DNA from: Furcasterigmium furcatum
Lineage: Eukaryota; Ascomycota; Sordariomycetes; Glomerellales; Plectosphaerellaceae
NCBI GenBank assembly: GCA_001599815.1
Contig: BCIA01000005.1
Span: forward strand, 2,787,487 to 2,851,486
Direction of reading: 5' to 3'
Length of the DNA: 64,000 bases
This document shows, one piece after another, positions 1 through 11,146 of the stretch. The position numbers were made by a program, and so were the translations under genes. Under the pieces are notes generated by a model. That model saw only the letters and a program-made list of their open reading frames with translations. It ran no database searches and was not told the DNA's origin. Each line of letters starts with the position of its first letter. The first letter of the stretch is position 1.

Positions 1-738
1 GGATGGCGCTCAGGAGGAGCTACCGATCCCTTCGGCACAAGCCGGAAATGCTACAAGCGTCAAGGCGGATCCAGGCGTCAAACCGGAGACAGGCGCGGAG
101 GCTACCGAAGTGAATCTGCATGACGTACCCGAGGCCCGCCCCAAGCCTGCTCTGCTGGGTGGCAAGGCGGACGATTCTGAGGCGATGGATGTATACACGA
201 CCACACATTACATCGGCCTGCAACTGAAGGAAGGTAGGTGTTCAGCTTCCGGCCTGGTTGCCGTGGGCACACCTGCAACGAAGCCATCCCTCTTAAACTG
301 CCGTTCGTTCTTGTTACCCATACTGACAATCCAGGTGCCAAATCCCTTGACCTGTCCTATCAAGTCGACAACTTCAAGCAACTGTGCATGCAATGGGACA
401 AGTACACAAAAGAGCTCACTGACTTGTCGTACCTATCTGTCCAACATGTCCGCAAGTAAGTCTGCCCAGTGCTCGACAGTAAGGTTGCAACAGCTAATGG
501 ATTTGCAGCCACTCCCTGCCTGACGATGTTTTCGAGCCTGGCGAGAAAAGGCCTCAGAAGCCACGGAAGAAAGCGGCGACCAACGGAACAGGTCCCATTA
601 AGAAGCGAAGTGCTTCTGAGGTTAGTCAAAAGTTGGTCTTGCCAATTCCAGGCGCAGTCTGCTAATTGTACCTTTCTTCTACAGGATGCCCAGCCTCCCC
701 CGAAGCGACAGCATGCCTCAATCTCTGCTGCGGGTTGA
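1..738 (+). CDS. PAP1: Poly(A) polymerase, C-terminal part (partial at window start)
   Basis: This is the 3' end of the nuclear poly(A) polymerase gene, the enzyme that adds the poly(A) tail after pre-mRNA cleavage. Visible coding parts are 2-233, 335-455, 509-620 and 685-738, separated by introns 234-334 (branch TACTGAC), 456-508 (branch GCTAATG) and 621-684. The joined frame is continuous and gives the C-terminal RNA-binding domain with YIGLQL, GAKSLDLSYQV, IQHVRN-like and SLPDDVFEPGEKRPQKP blocks, which are hallmarks of fungal Pla1/Pap1. A basic, low-complexity tail ends at the TGA at 736-738. The catalytic nucleotidyltransferase domain lies left of the window. The next gene converges on it. 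Family assignment is firm; whether the stop at 738 is the main one is less certain, because an open GA-rich frame continues downstream. Confidence 0.85.
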
Positions 739-1518
739 CAGCATTCAACTTCCGGTGCTCTGCCGACAGCTTTCCCTGCTGCTGCTGCGGTTGGTGGTGA
801 TAAGATGTTACTCACCCTCCTGGTCACGGGCTCCCTGGTGGGCCGATGGCTTTTTCTTTCTTCATGACTAACTCTCAAGGATGGTCCCTGCCCCTGCCCC
901 TGCTGGTCAAATCGAACATGACGATGCCCCGAAAACTTCGCGATATTGACCTCCGGAGGGCTACCTCCCCACCCGACGACAGGTCATGAGACGACACCGG
1001 ATTGCATAGCACTGGGCACTAGCGTGCGTTGACCATACCATGGAAACCCTCTCTCCCGACCAGGTAGAAAGGGGTGTACATCCAGCACCTACCCACCATG
1101 CCTGTGGTGCTTCAACTATGGCGATGGACCCAGATCAATAACGAATTGGTATGTCGACGTTTTCGGATGCTGCCTCTTGGTGTTGCTGCGGCGGCCCTCA
1201 CGGGCTGGGCTACTAAATGAAACTTATCCAAGGGAAAGGATCACCACTCGGCACCTTTGACTGGGCCACAGTACCTGCGGGGCTGCTTCTCATCGCTGAG
1301 GCTGGAACCGAGGATATGAAGCATCATAGGCTGTGCTCTCGAACGCATTCGTTGCGTGCTGAAGATGCAACCTGCCGGTATGCTGGGACCAAGCTTAAGG
1401 TTTAAATCTGGCCCTCGGAGGCCCGATCTTGTACGTATAGTTCTAAGCCCAGCGTAGTCCCAAATACAGAGCATTCCGCATGATCACTGGTACCACTGCA
1501 CCTGATGATTATCTGTCC
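739..1518. other. Convergent intergenic region, PAP1 / DML1
   Basis: 3' flanks of two converging genes. It contains short CCCCTG repeats around 885-905 but no coding frame with family resemblance and no RNA gene that I can recognise. Confidence 0.5.
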
Positions 1519-3190
1519 CTAATCATCTTCCCCTTCGTCACTACCGCTGGACCAGCCATCTTCATACGCTTCGGCCAGCTCTGCCAAACTATTACAGATG
1601 TCTTCGCGGTCCTCGATACCGATAGAAGTCGCCACAAGCGAGTTCAGCTCTTTCACTCTGTTTGAGACTTTGGTATCGGTGGACAGATTGGTCATGACGC
1701 CGGCGGATTGGGTCAGGCATTCGCCATTGTTCCCAGTATAAATACTGGGGAAGCTGTCAGGAAGCGGGAACGCGGTGTCGCTGAGGTGGCTAAACTGCTG
1801 TCAGCAATGCTCGTTCAAAGACCTATGTACTCCATGAACAACCGCTGGATGTTGTTGTTGTCGACGGAGACGGGCCTGTGCTTACCGATAGACACTGCGA
1901 TCTGTCCTGTAGCGAGCATCAGATGGAGCGCCGTCCGTAGTACTGCACTCAACATCTCGAAGTGCGACAGCTCGGGACGTCCAGAATTGGCCAAAGTAGG
2001 TTGGTGAACTCTGCCTTCCAAAACGAGGGGTGATTATGCGACCGCCGAGGTGAAAAAGATCGATGTCGAGAGTCGTTGTGGTATCGTTACCGTCCAGCAG
2101 GAGTGGCTGGCTGTTTGCATGCTCTGTCTGGCTCGGTTCTACGACGCTCATCTGGAGGCGGCCCATGGTCTGTTTACCACTGAGATTCAGTCCATCGACG
2201 ATGGTGCCCAGAGTTTGACGAAGAGGTCCAGCCTTTGCCCTCGAGGCGACTGTGGCCGTCTCCAGGGCTGTGCTGAGAAGTGCAGACGTCTGCCATGCGG
2301 AGTCTTGTGTCAGATGTACATTGGGAGGAAGACCAGCTGTCGGTGTCGTCAAGGGCACCAGCATGGAGGCTTGCTCGGACATGGCAACGACGGACCTTGC
2401 AACATTGGGCAGCTGTGCCCGAGACAGGCGGTATGGTTGCAGGCCCCATGTCCATATGGTTGCCTTGGGGTATTCATCACGCATACGCTCGAGGTAATCG
2501 GCGGCGAACCCGCCCCACGCATCATCAAGGGACGTGAGGAGCTGGATGCCTTGCATCTGGTCAGCCTCCTCGACGAAGGGGCGGAAATCGCGGTCCACCA
2601 TGTCCTGTTCTCTGTCGAGGGACTGGAAAAGCTCCCGGCCCAGGTCCCATTTGTCGAAGGGGCGAATAGAAGAGTTGAGCTCATAGTCGTAGAGTTGGTT
2701 CAGCGATTTGGGGTGATAGAAGACGCGGCTAAAGTCTGACCAGTACCGGACGCTGGATGGCTTCAGCGGGGGTGCAGCCTCGCCGGCATCCAAGCTCTGC
2801 TGGTAGGGCGTTTGAGCGATCTGGGGGAGCTTTTGTAGGACTGATTTGCCCTCCCAGGTGAGGGTTGCGTCCGGGTCATCGCCAGGGTCATACAAGGCAT
2901 TGATCTTACGCAGAGAGCCGAATCCACCCTTCAGATCATAGATGACCGTCCGTGGCAGGAACGTCTCGGAGCCATCTGTTCCCAGTCCAACTCGCCAGTG
3001 GACATCCGGATCAACGGCAGGCTCTGCGGCATCGTCGCCATAAGTGAAGTATGCCTCCTGGTGAAGTTGTTAGTCAGATCTCCCGGGGTTGGTGAGGGTA
3101 GGGGTTGAGGCAACAGACTTGAGTGTTCCAGAAGTGGGTGGCCAGGTAATTGCTGGACTGGCCGAGCTGGAGAGAGATAATCTCGTGCAT
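1519..3190 (-). CDS. DML1: Dml1/Misato family mitochondrial inheritance protein
   Basis: Tubulin/FtsZ-related protein of the Misato (Dml1) family, linked in yeast and flies to mitochondrial distribution and mtDNA inheritance. Exons on the minus strand are 3190-3119, 3057-1886 and 1789-1519 (504 aa). The N terminus starts MHEIISLQLGQSSNYLATHF, the tubulin-like signature of the family, followed by the block with VHWRVGLG and TVIYDLKGGFGSLRKINALY. Intron 1 is 3058-3118. Intron 2 is 1790-1885 (GTAAGC ... TTGCTGAC ... TTTAG); its length is a multiple of three but it contains stops, so it must be spliced to reach the conserved end FPLPDSFPSIY and the acidic tail GWSSGSDEGEDD. The start is the first ATG of the conserved N terminus. 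It is divergent from the forkhead gene. Confidence 0.9.
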
Positions 3191-3718
3191 CAGGGGACTC
3201 GGGGGATGGAGTTACAAGGGGAACTCGATGCCCTTTGGCCACCTCAAATCGTTGCAACAATCGATAACTTCACAGGGTTCCGAGGACCACGGAAGGAATC
3301 CCCCACCATTAGTCATCGGTGAACCCCGCTGTCAGGATCAAGCTTTAGTGGACCTGGCCGCGCACCCTGGCTGGTTAGGGGCGTCTCAGAAAACCCGCCA
3401 TGAAGGCATGCCCTGTTCAAGGGTGGAGGCGACGCGCTTGACCAAGTCGCGACGCTGATGCAAGTTTGAACCTCGAGTGCCACGCGACATCATCAAGCCA
3501 CATCTTCCGCAATCCACGACTCTTGTCGCCTTCAATGCGACCGGACAGGCTCGTCCTCAGCATTCCGACCGCAAAGCAAGACATCAGGGGGTGACCACGG
3601 ACGCGTGACCTACCCTGACCACGACGACATCGACCTGGATCGAGTAATTCGATCCTCTCTGCAACGCGCCAAAAGAACATCGTCCATCTGCGTGGCTACA
3701 GGCCGCACATTTCCCAGA
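3191..3718. other. Divergent promoter region, DML1 / forkhead gene
   Basis: About 0.5 kb shared by two outward-transcribed genes. An upstream ATG at 3458 is followed after two codons by TGA (3467-3469) in the forkhead frame, a minimal uORF if it is transcribed. No clear TATA box. Confidence 0.4.
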
Positions 3719-5982
3719 ATGCCCCCGTCCTCAAAGCGCTCCCAGCGCATCCGGCGAGAAACTCGACGTGATCCGTCTCCGACAAGAATTGAGGACTCGA
3801 GTCCCAGTCGACCAGCGAAGCGACGCAAAAAGGTAGGCCCTCTCTCGCCAAGTTCTTCCCTCCAGCTGGCCCCCTGACACCGATCTCGCGACAGGCCCAG
3901 GACCCTCCTCCACCGTCAGAACAGGCCGACGACGAAGATTCTAGCCTCCTGGCCGACCGACCCGGCACTGCCCTCGACGGTGATGCACTCATCTCGCAAG
4001 TCATACAGCAGCTCATCTACCCCAAGGAAGGCCCTGTCCAAGCGAGTAAAGACCACGCAAACGTCATCCACGAGGCGAACTCAGATGGCGTCAAAGCTTA
4101 TGCAAAAGTTGCCGCCCTCGACTGGACCTTCTACGTGACGAAGCTCAACATCAACATTGGCCGCTCATCAGATCCCGCGACCTCTGGTGGCCGAGATCAA
4201 GATGCCGACGCCTCCGTCGCTGCAGATGACGATGATTTCGTACACATCGACCTCGGCCCGAGCAAGATGGTGTCGAGGCAACATGCCCGTATCATCTTCA
4301 ACTCCCAAGACGGCTTCTGGGTCCTGCAGGTGAAGGGCCGCAACGGCGTCAAGGTCAACAACGTTCCCCTGAAACAGGGAACCGCTCATCCTCTGAAGAG
4401 CGGGGAAGTCCTTGAGGTCGGAGGCACAGAGATGATGTTTGTTCTCCCAACTGAGATCAGTAGCCTCGACATTCATCCAACGTACCTCAAGAGAGCCGGT
4501 CTCTCGAAGCGAGATATCCCTGGACAAATCGCCCCCCCTGGAGCCGCGTCCTCCGGGGAGCCGTCATCCTCACAGATTGTCCCGGTCTCGTCCCGCAACC
4601 AGCCCTTCAGACAGCCCATCGCACCTGCCCCCCCTGACTACAAACGGCCGGGCACCCCCCCTTCTGCCCGGAGCAAGAATCTGACTACGCTGCACAAGTC
4701 TCCAGGCCATCCCAGCTCTGGTACCATGCTACTCAACTCAACCGACGTGGATCTCAGCCATGATGACAACAGGCATATCAAGCCGCAGTTCAGCTACGCA
4801 CAGATGATCACCCAGGCGATAATGAATACGTCCGAGGGAAAACTCAACCTGAACGGCATCTACAACTTCATCACGACCAACTATGCCTACTACAGGCATC
4901 AGCCGGCTGCTGGCTGGCAGGTACGTCCCACAACTCATGCCCGACGTCGAGCATCTGGTGATCATGGTCCCGTCTGACCTCAACGCAGAACTCTATTCGC
5001 CACAATCTTTCTCTGAACAAATCCTTCGACAAAATTGCCCGGTCCACTGATGAGCCAGGAAAAGGCATGAAGTGGCAGATTGTTCCCGAGGCCCGGGAAG
5101 AGATGATTCGGGCAGCATACAGGGGCGGCCGGGGCGGCCACAGGGGCTCATCCGCGCCGTCTTCGCCTAGCCAGCTCAACTACATCACCCATGGGCCGGG
5201 GGATGTTGCATCTCGAGATCCAGGCTCCATGCGCAGAAAGAGGCTTCCGACAATTGGATCGCCGCCACCCAGCTCGTCTCTCCATCTTCAGTCGACGCCC
5301 GATCGCTCGACCCGTCCTCACACATCTTCCGCTTTGGCTCTCACTGCGGACGGTAGCCCGCTACCACGGTCCCGAAAAGGCGTCGGGGCCGCCGCTTCAT
5401 CTGTGCCCACCTCGTCAGCCACGTACACCGGCCTCCAGGAACAAGAGTCCCCAACATTGACTTCTTCCATACTCCAAGAGGATGGTGGCTCATTCGTCAC
5501 CCCTGCGCCGCTCCGTGTCCATCCCAGGCTCGCGCCGCCCAGCACTGCCCAGAGGCCCAGTCAACACATGCCGACTAGCTCTCCAGCCCCTTTCTGGAAG
5601 TACGCTGATATTGGCAGTACCCCTTTGAAGCCTCTCGGCAACTTTGACCTCAGTCCATCTAAACCAGCCGGTGATTTGCCACCTCAGAGTAGCAGCCCCC
5701 CGCCGCAAGCCAAGACACCTGTACATAGCCCGACAAGGAAGCGAGAGTACACTCGCGAACAGACCGAGGAGGCGCATGTGCCGACGCCTGAACCACCGGA
5801 AGCAGACGAAGAGGAAGGCTTCGACTTGGCCAAGTACGTTTCTGTTCTGGCTTTCGCTTTCTTGTCGACTAATTTACTAATCAATTTGCTTTTGCAGGGG
5901 TTTTCAGAGCATAGGATCGTACCACGCACCAGTCAGCCGTGGTGTCTCGATAGCAAAAGCACTGAATGGAGGTCGGTTGTAA
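3719..5982 (+). CDS. FHA and forkhead domain transcription factor (Fkh1/Fkh2 type)
   Basis: Cell-cycle type forkhead regulator combining an FHA phosphothreonine-binding domain (about residues 107-205, with GRSSD and SRQHA blocks) and a forkhead DNA-binding domain (about 332-415, with KPQFSYAQMITQAIM and NSIRHNLSLNKSF). Exons are 3719-3832, 3895-4920, 4989-5833 and 5898-5982 (689 aa). The third splice junction falls inside the forkhead helix region and restores GWQNSIRHNLS. The C-terminal third is Ser/Pro-rich, with many SP/TP sites typical of CDK-regulated Fkh2. The start at 3719 (MPPSSKRSQR) was preferred because the frame upstream has no ATG before a stop at 3467. The short last exon encodes GFQSIGSYHAPVSRG, a conserved end of the mould orthologues as I recall them. 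Confidence 0.88.
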
Positions 5983-6428
5983 CGGGACACAGGTCGACAC
6001 GTCCTTTGATCACTCAAGTACCCTAGGTAGCCAGAGGAATGAATTTGCGAAATGTGCCAGGCGCTTCAGGAGCAGACAGTCGTATTCTGAGTGAGGATTT
6101 TCAATTACAAGAAGGCTATGTGACATGTTCTGGGCTCATCTCAGCTGGTTTTCGTCTCCCAGCTTGCTGTGCTCTCTGCTCGTCTGACGACTGCTTAGTG
6201 CATCGACGTTTCGTCCCCCCCCTTGCGCAGTCGCAATGGCTCCTCAACGGCTCTACGGCCTCTGCCTGCACCTTTTCTCAACTTGTGTAAAATCTACAGT
6301 AGTGTTACAATGACAGTCCCCGGGCCTGGGCCGGGGGCCACGGTATCCATCCTGCGATCAGGAGCTCGGGGTCCTTTCTCACAAAGATAGAATCTTGCGC
6401 GCGATGTGACGACCTAGTCCAGTCCCGA
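5983..6428. other. Convergent intergenic region, forkhead gene / CLU1
   Basis: 3' flanks. The open frame at 6039-6290 (+) shows no domain or compositional support and is taken as UTR. Confidence 0.4.
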
Positions 6429-9400
6429 TTAGGCCTTGCCGCCACGCCTCTTAGGGTTGCGACGACCTTGGCCCTTGGAGGTTTGGCTGGACTGCTTGCT
6501 GTCTCCCTCGATGTACTTGAGGATGTCCTCAATGCTTCGATTATGTGGTTGGGATGGAGAACCAGAAGCCGAGGGCGTCAGAACTGGCTCTGCCAAAGGC
6601 AAGCGTAAGCGCTTCGATTGCGCGTCCCTGATTGCGGCGGCAGCGTTCTTCGCCTTGTTCACAGCATTCATCGTAAGATGCTCGTACCAGCTCTCCGCCT
6701 CCTTCGTGTTCTTATCCTCAGGGCCCAGTTTGGCCTTGAAAGTCTTGAAGGACTCCTGCATCTTCTTGACGGCTTCCCTATGATCGCCATCTAGGGCGAG
6801 AGCTTGTGCGAGCTGGAACAAAAGAGTGGCCGCATTGATTGAGTCATCGCCGTAGACCTTGTTGCAGATGCGCAGGGATTCTTCGAACCAGAGACGAGAC
6901 TCGCGGTAAGCCTTCAGGTGTTGAAGCATAACGGCTCCATTGTTGATTGTCGTGATCGAGTCAGGGTGGTCGGCACCGTAGATAATCTTCCACAGCTCAA
7001 GGGCGTGCTTGACATAGGCGAGGGCCGCCTTGCTGGCGCCAGTTTGATGCAGGAAGAGGCTCAGGTTGAGGTAGTTGAGGAGGGTCTCCGTTGAATCGAC
7101 GCCAACGGTTCTCTCTGCCACAATGATGGCCTTGCGCGCAAGCTCGACGGCAGCTTCTTTCTCATCGAGTTGATAATACATCATCGACAAGGTGTTGTAG
7201 ACGCGGGCAACCTCTGGGTGAAGAATGCCATAGATCTGCTCATGGAGCGAAAGTGACTCGAGAAGCAGTTCTTGGCCAAGTTTCTTCTGTCCCTGCATGA
7301 TGGAGATCCGCCCAGCTTCGAGTGCCTCTTCGGCAAGGGTGCTGCGAGGCGAGGAGTGTTTGACAACAGGCACAATGTTGATAACATCATCCGGTGTGAA
7401 GGTATCCGCGACGGTTGCGGTAGCCGCGGCGGATGGGGAGCCCTCACGGTTCTTGCCCTTCTTCTTCTTCTTGCTCTCGCCATTTACTTGGTTGTTGCTT
7501 GCAGGCTCGGATTCCGTCATGTCAGAACTGGGGATGACTACCCGACTCGATGTGCTGGTGAATGTGTATTCCCTGGCCTGCATTTGAAGGCCCAGCTTCA
7601 GAGAAATTTCACGGAGCTGCTGGAGCGGTTTCATGGCCTTTGGCCAGCCGTCTGTAAGTTGGTAACGGAACCTCTGAGATACTTCTTGGGAGACCTGCGT
7701 GTGAACGCCTTCAGGCGTGGCGCTCTCGAATGAGAAGTCGGACTCGGGGTACAGTGCTTTCATATCCGCATCCACGACAGCGACCGGCTTGGGATTCAGC
7801 TCATAGCCGAGCAGACAGTTCAGAAGATGGGATATGCAAGAGGAGGCGAAAGGAGTTGGCACATTGCGCAGGTGTTTCGAAGCGACGTGCTTGAAAGACC
7901 GAGCAATCATGTCCTGCAGAGCGATGTCCTCGAGGCACTGCAGGCGACTCTCTGCGGCCAACGACGCGATCTTACCCAAGTACCTGACATTGATGCCCCG
8001 CTTGTGCAGCTGCAGAGTAAGGGCCTGTCCGTCCATGGGGAAACTGGCTTCGTTATCCTTGAGCTCGCGGACGAAGTCGGGGATGAGCTGCTCGGTGAGA
8101 TAGTTGCTGGCAGCACGAACGTCCTCTTCGTCGGCGGCAAGCTCAGCCTTTTCTTCATCAGTCTGCGGCACCTGACCGCTGAAAACATCCGGGTTCAGGG
8201 AGAACTGAAACTTGGAAATGTCGATGTGGTCGTTCTTCTGCTGGGTACTGGCTTCTGATGCATCAGCGTCCCCTTCGAGTTCTTGGGTTGGCTGATCAGA
8301 TGATTGTTCGCGCTTCTTCATCTCTGCGTCGACCCATTCTTTCATCTTCTTCCGGTTGAAGGACTCTACCAGCTCATGCCGGAGGACGGTCATGCGATGC
8401 GGGTAGGCAACACCACACGGAGAGGCAGGGCCCTCCAGCCAGTTGATGTCCAAGGGAGTCACCCGATACAAATCGAGGACATACTTGCGCCCATCAGTTC
8501 CTAGGAGACCTTTCGTCTCCACACTGGCCTCCAGGATGACTGGGTTGCCCTCCTTGTCCCAGACCGCATGCTTCTTCACCCTGAGGGTCTTCGAAAGCTT
8601 CTGGAAGGTGGGCACAAAGCGCTCGTCGGCTGCAATCACTTCCTTGCCCTCGACCGCGCCGTAGTCGATCTGGTTCTCGCCAGGCTCCCTGGGCTTGAAA
8701 ATGCCAGGAACAATACTCTGACCGACAATGCGCTTGCCGAGGTAGTCCACGACCACCGTGGCGGTAGTGAACAGACCGTCAACGTCGATCTGATTGACCA
8801 GACGGACGCCAGCGACATCCTTGCCCGTCGCCACTCTGGCAGCTTCATCACCTCCCTCGGAAGCAAATGTTCCCACACCGTCAGCCCCAAAGGAGAAGAA
8901 GACGTTGTTGTAGACAAAAATTTGGGCATCCTTGCATTCGGTGGGGTTCAGGGGTGGAATTTCGCCTTGGGCAACCAAGATCGCGCCACGAGTAGCGGCG
9001 TCGTTGAAGTCGGCGAACAGCTTGGAGATGAGGCGCTCGCGGAACACCCTATCCTGCACTGTCTCCCTGGGCAGCTCCCTCGCTGACTGGAGCTCTTCAT
9101 TCCAATCTCTCAGTGTGTCAGTGTTATCGACCCCAGCAATGAGATAAGTCTCCTGCGACCTAGTGGGGTCCGAGACGTGGGCCAGCTGGGGCGATGTTGC
9201 CGGGGGCACAGCCCAAGGCGCCGCAGGAATAGCATTCGCGATTTGGAAGGTGGCAAGGGGATCCTTCTGGTTGTTGTACTCCTGTAGCTCGCGGAATGAG
9301 GACTCAAAGGAGGGCGAAATAAGCTCGAGGAGGCCAAGGAGAGAGTGGGAGGACTGGCCCTTGGGTGCCGGTCGAGGGAATGGGTCAAACTTTGCATTGG

Positions 9401-10298
9401 CAGATTTGTTGACGAAGAAACCGCCAACGGAAGACGTGATTTGGTACTGGTCTCCCTCGTTGGTGGTCACGATGAGGTAAAGCAAATGCCCCCTCTGCTT
9501 AAGGTGTGGGGGTGGCGGGTTCCAGGGGGACAAGGTGATCGTCTTGACAGTCTTAGGCGACTCTTGAACCGAAGGGGGCAGCAGACGCGAGACGTCGGCA
9601 GGAGCGCCGAAGAGAGTCGAGTATTCAAGGGGCAGTGACGAAGCAGCCTCGACCTCAGGGGCCACAGTGTCCAGCAGAGACAGTCCTGGAAGGATGCCCT
9701 GTACGACATCGGTGCGATCGCCGGCGGCCCCAATCAACTCGCGAATGCGCACGAAGTGGATGCGGGCCTCCTTCTCAGTGTAGGGGTCTTCGACGAGTGT
9801 GACTTCGGGGTTCTGGGATAGGTCGGGGATTTCGGCAATAGGCACAAAATCATTGACGCGCTTGCCCTGGTGCTCCAGATGGAAGCAGGTGTATCTGAAG
9901 GCCGCTGGGAGGTCGATGATGGACTGTCGGACTTCATGGACCTGCTCCTGGGGCGATACCTGCATATGCTGCGTCAGCTGTGGCCACATGACATCCTGCC
10001 ACGGAGGAAGCTCACCAGAATGGTCATGGTACGGGGTTCGTCGGGGAGGTGGATCGTCAGGTTGACAAGTGCTATGGCTGATAAGCTTCTTGTTGCACAG
10101 TCAAGCCAGAGAGATCATACCTTCGACAGGTTGTTCGCCATCTTGTTCGACAGTTCCCAGTTCCGCCTGGGTTTGGTCCGGGGGCCGCTCAGCCGTCGGG
10201 GCAGGATCTGCACGTACATTAGTCCCAGCGGAAGACCCAGGCAAGAGACCGGACCTACCCTGCCCATTTGGCAAATCTGTCTGTGTGGGAGCAGCCAT
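6429..10298 (-). CDS. CLU1: Clustered mitochondria protein (CLU1/CluA, eIF3-associated)
   Basis: Large cytoplasmic protein needed for normal distribution of mitochondria; in yeast it co-purifies with eIF3 and in animals it binds mRNAs of mitochondrial proteins. Minus-strand exons are 10298-10121, 10071-10016 and 9959-6429 (1,254 aa, normal family length). The tiny 56-nt exon 2 is needed to build the ubiquitin-like N-terminal block LTIHLPDEP...VSPQEQV. The central CLU domain (FNDAATRGAILVAQGEIPPLNPTE region), the NPDVFSGQV block, and C-terminal TPR repeats with LYPE/YGADHPDS-type motifs follow. A Lys-rich stretch lies before the TPRs and a basic RRNPKRRGGK end closes it. Introns are 9960-10015 and 10072-10120 (49 nt, one of the shortest here). 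Confidence 0.93.
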
Positions 10299-11146
10299 GA
10301 TCGGAGACAGCTGGGTTTTGGAGGGGGAGGGCTGGCGAGATAAGTTGCGTCGGTGGGAGGACCTGTGGGAGAGGTTGCCGGCAAGTGCAGGTGCTATAGT
10401 ACAGGATTGGCTCCACAGCCTCCTTAGTAGGTGCAGAACACTGTGGACGTGTCTTTGGTTCGCGGGCCGGGCAATGATGTGAAATCCGTGTGCAAATACG
10501 ATGACCGGTTCGAGAAGATGTCGGGGTGAGCTGGATGCGATGGGGCCTGACAGCTTTTAAGGACGAGAAAAGGGAAAAGTACAAAGATGATGAATACAAT
10601 GAGCTCTTCCAAAAAGCGTGATGTTCACTACGCTCCTCGGGCAGAACCGTCTGGATATGAAGTTGTGATGGAGTCGGAGCGGAGGAAGAAAAAATGTCCT
10701 CGGCACAAGGACAGAAAATTGGGTGAAGCATCCAGCGCGTCATGGTGCCAATTGGCCAACCAGCGGGCCGGAAATGCTCCCAAGGCGTGGTCTGGGCAAG
10801 ACCTCCCTGGTCCGGGCTAGTTGGGTCGGCTGCATGGAAGCATCATTTGAGGTCCTGCATCATCCGGGGTTTTCCGCCGCACCCACGGGCAGTCGGTACT
10901 GTACAGTCAGCACCCACACCTTACTCTATGTGGTAATCAAGTAAACAAAGGTGTCAACTCGGCCACCTTCAATTCGAACGACATGCAACCACAAACCTCC
11001 CCGCTTCCCTACCTCTCAGGCCTCGTCCTGGATTTCATGGCGATTGCGCCTATTCTTACTCAATAATTTTGCTTCCTCGCACTATCATAGAACCAGGTTT
11101 CGCTACTTCTATCCTTCTTTTCTCGGCAAGTCACACCGAGCGTGAA
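10299..11146. other. Divergent promoter region, CLU1 / unknown gene
   Basis: About 0.85 kb with no coding support; short frames on both strands lack any family resemblance. Confidence 0.4.

Noticed and set aside
2050..2739. 229-codon + frame
   Set aside because: Antisense shadow of the DML1 exon.
6039..6290. 83-codon frame downstream of the forkhead gene
   Set aside because: No motif; position fits 3' UTR of two convergent genes.
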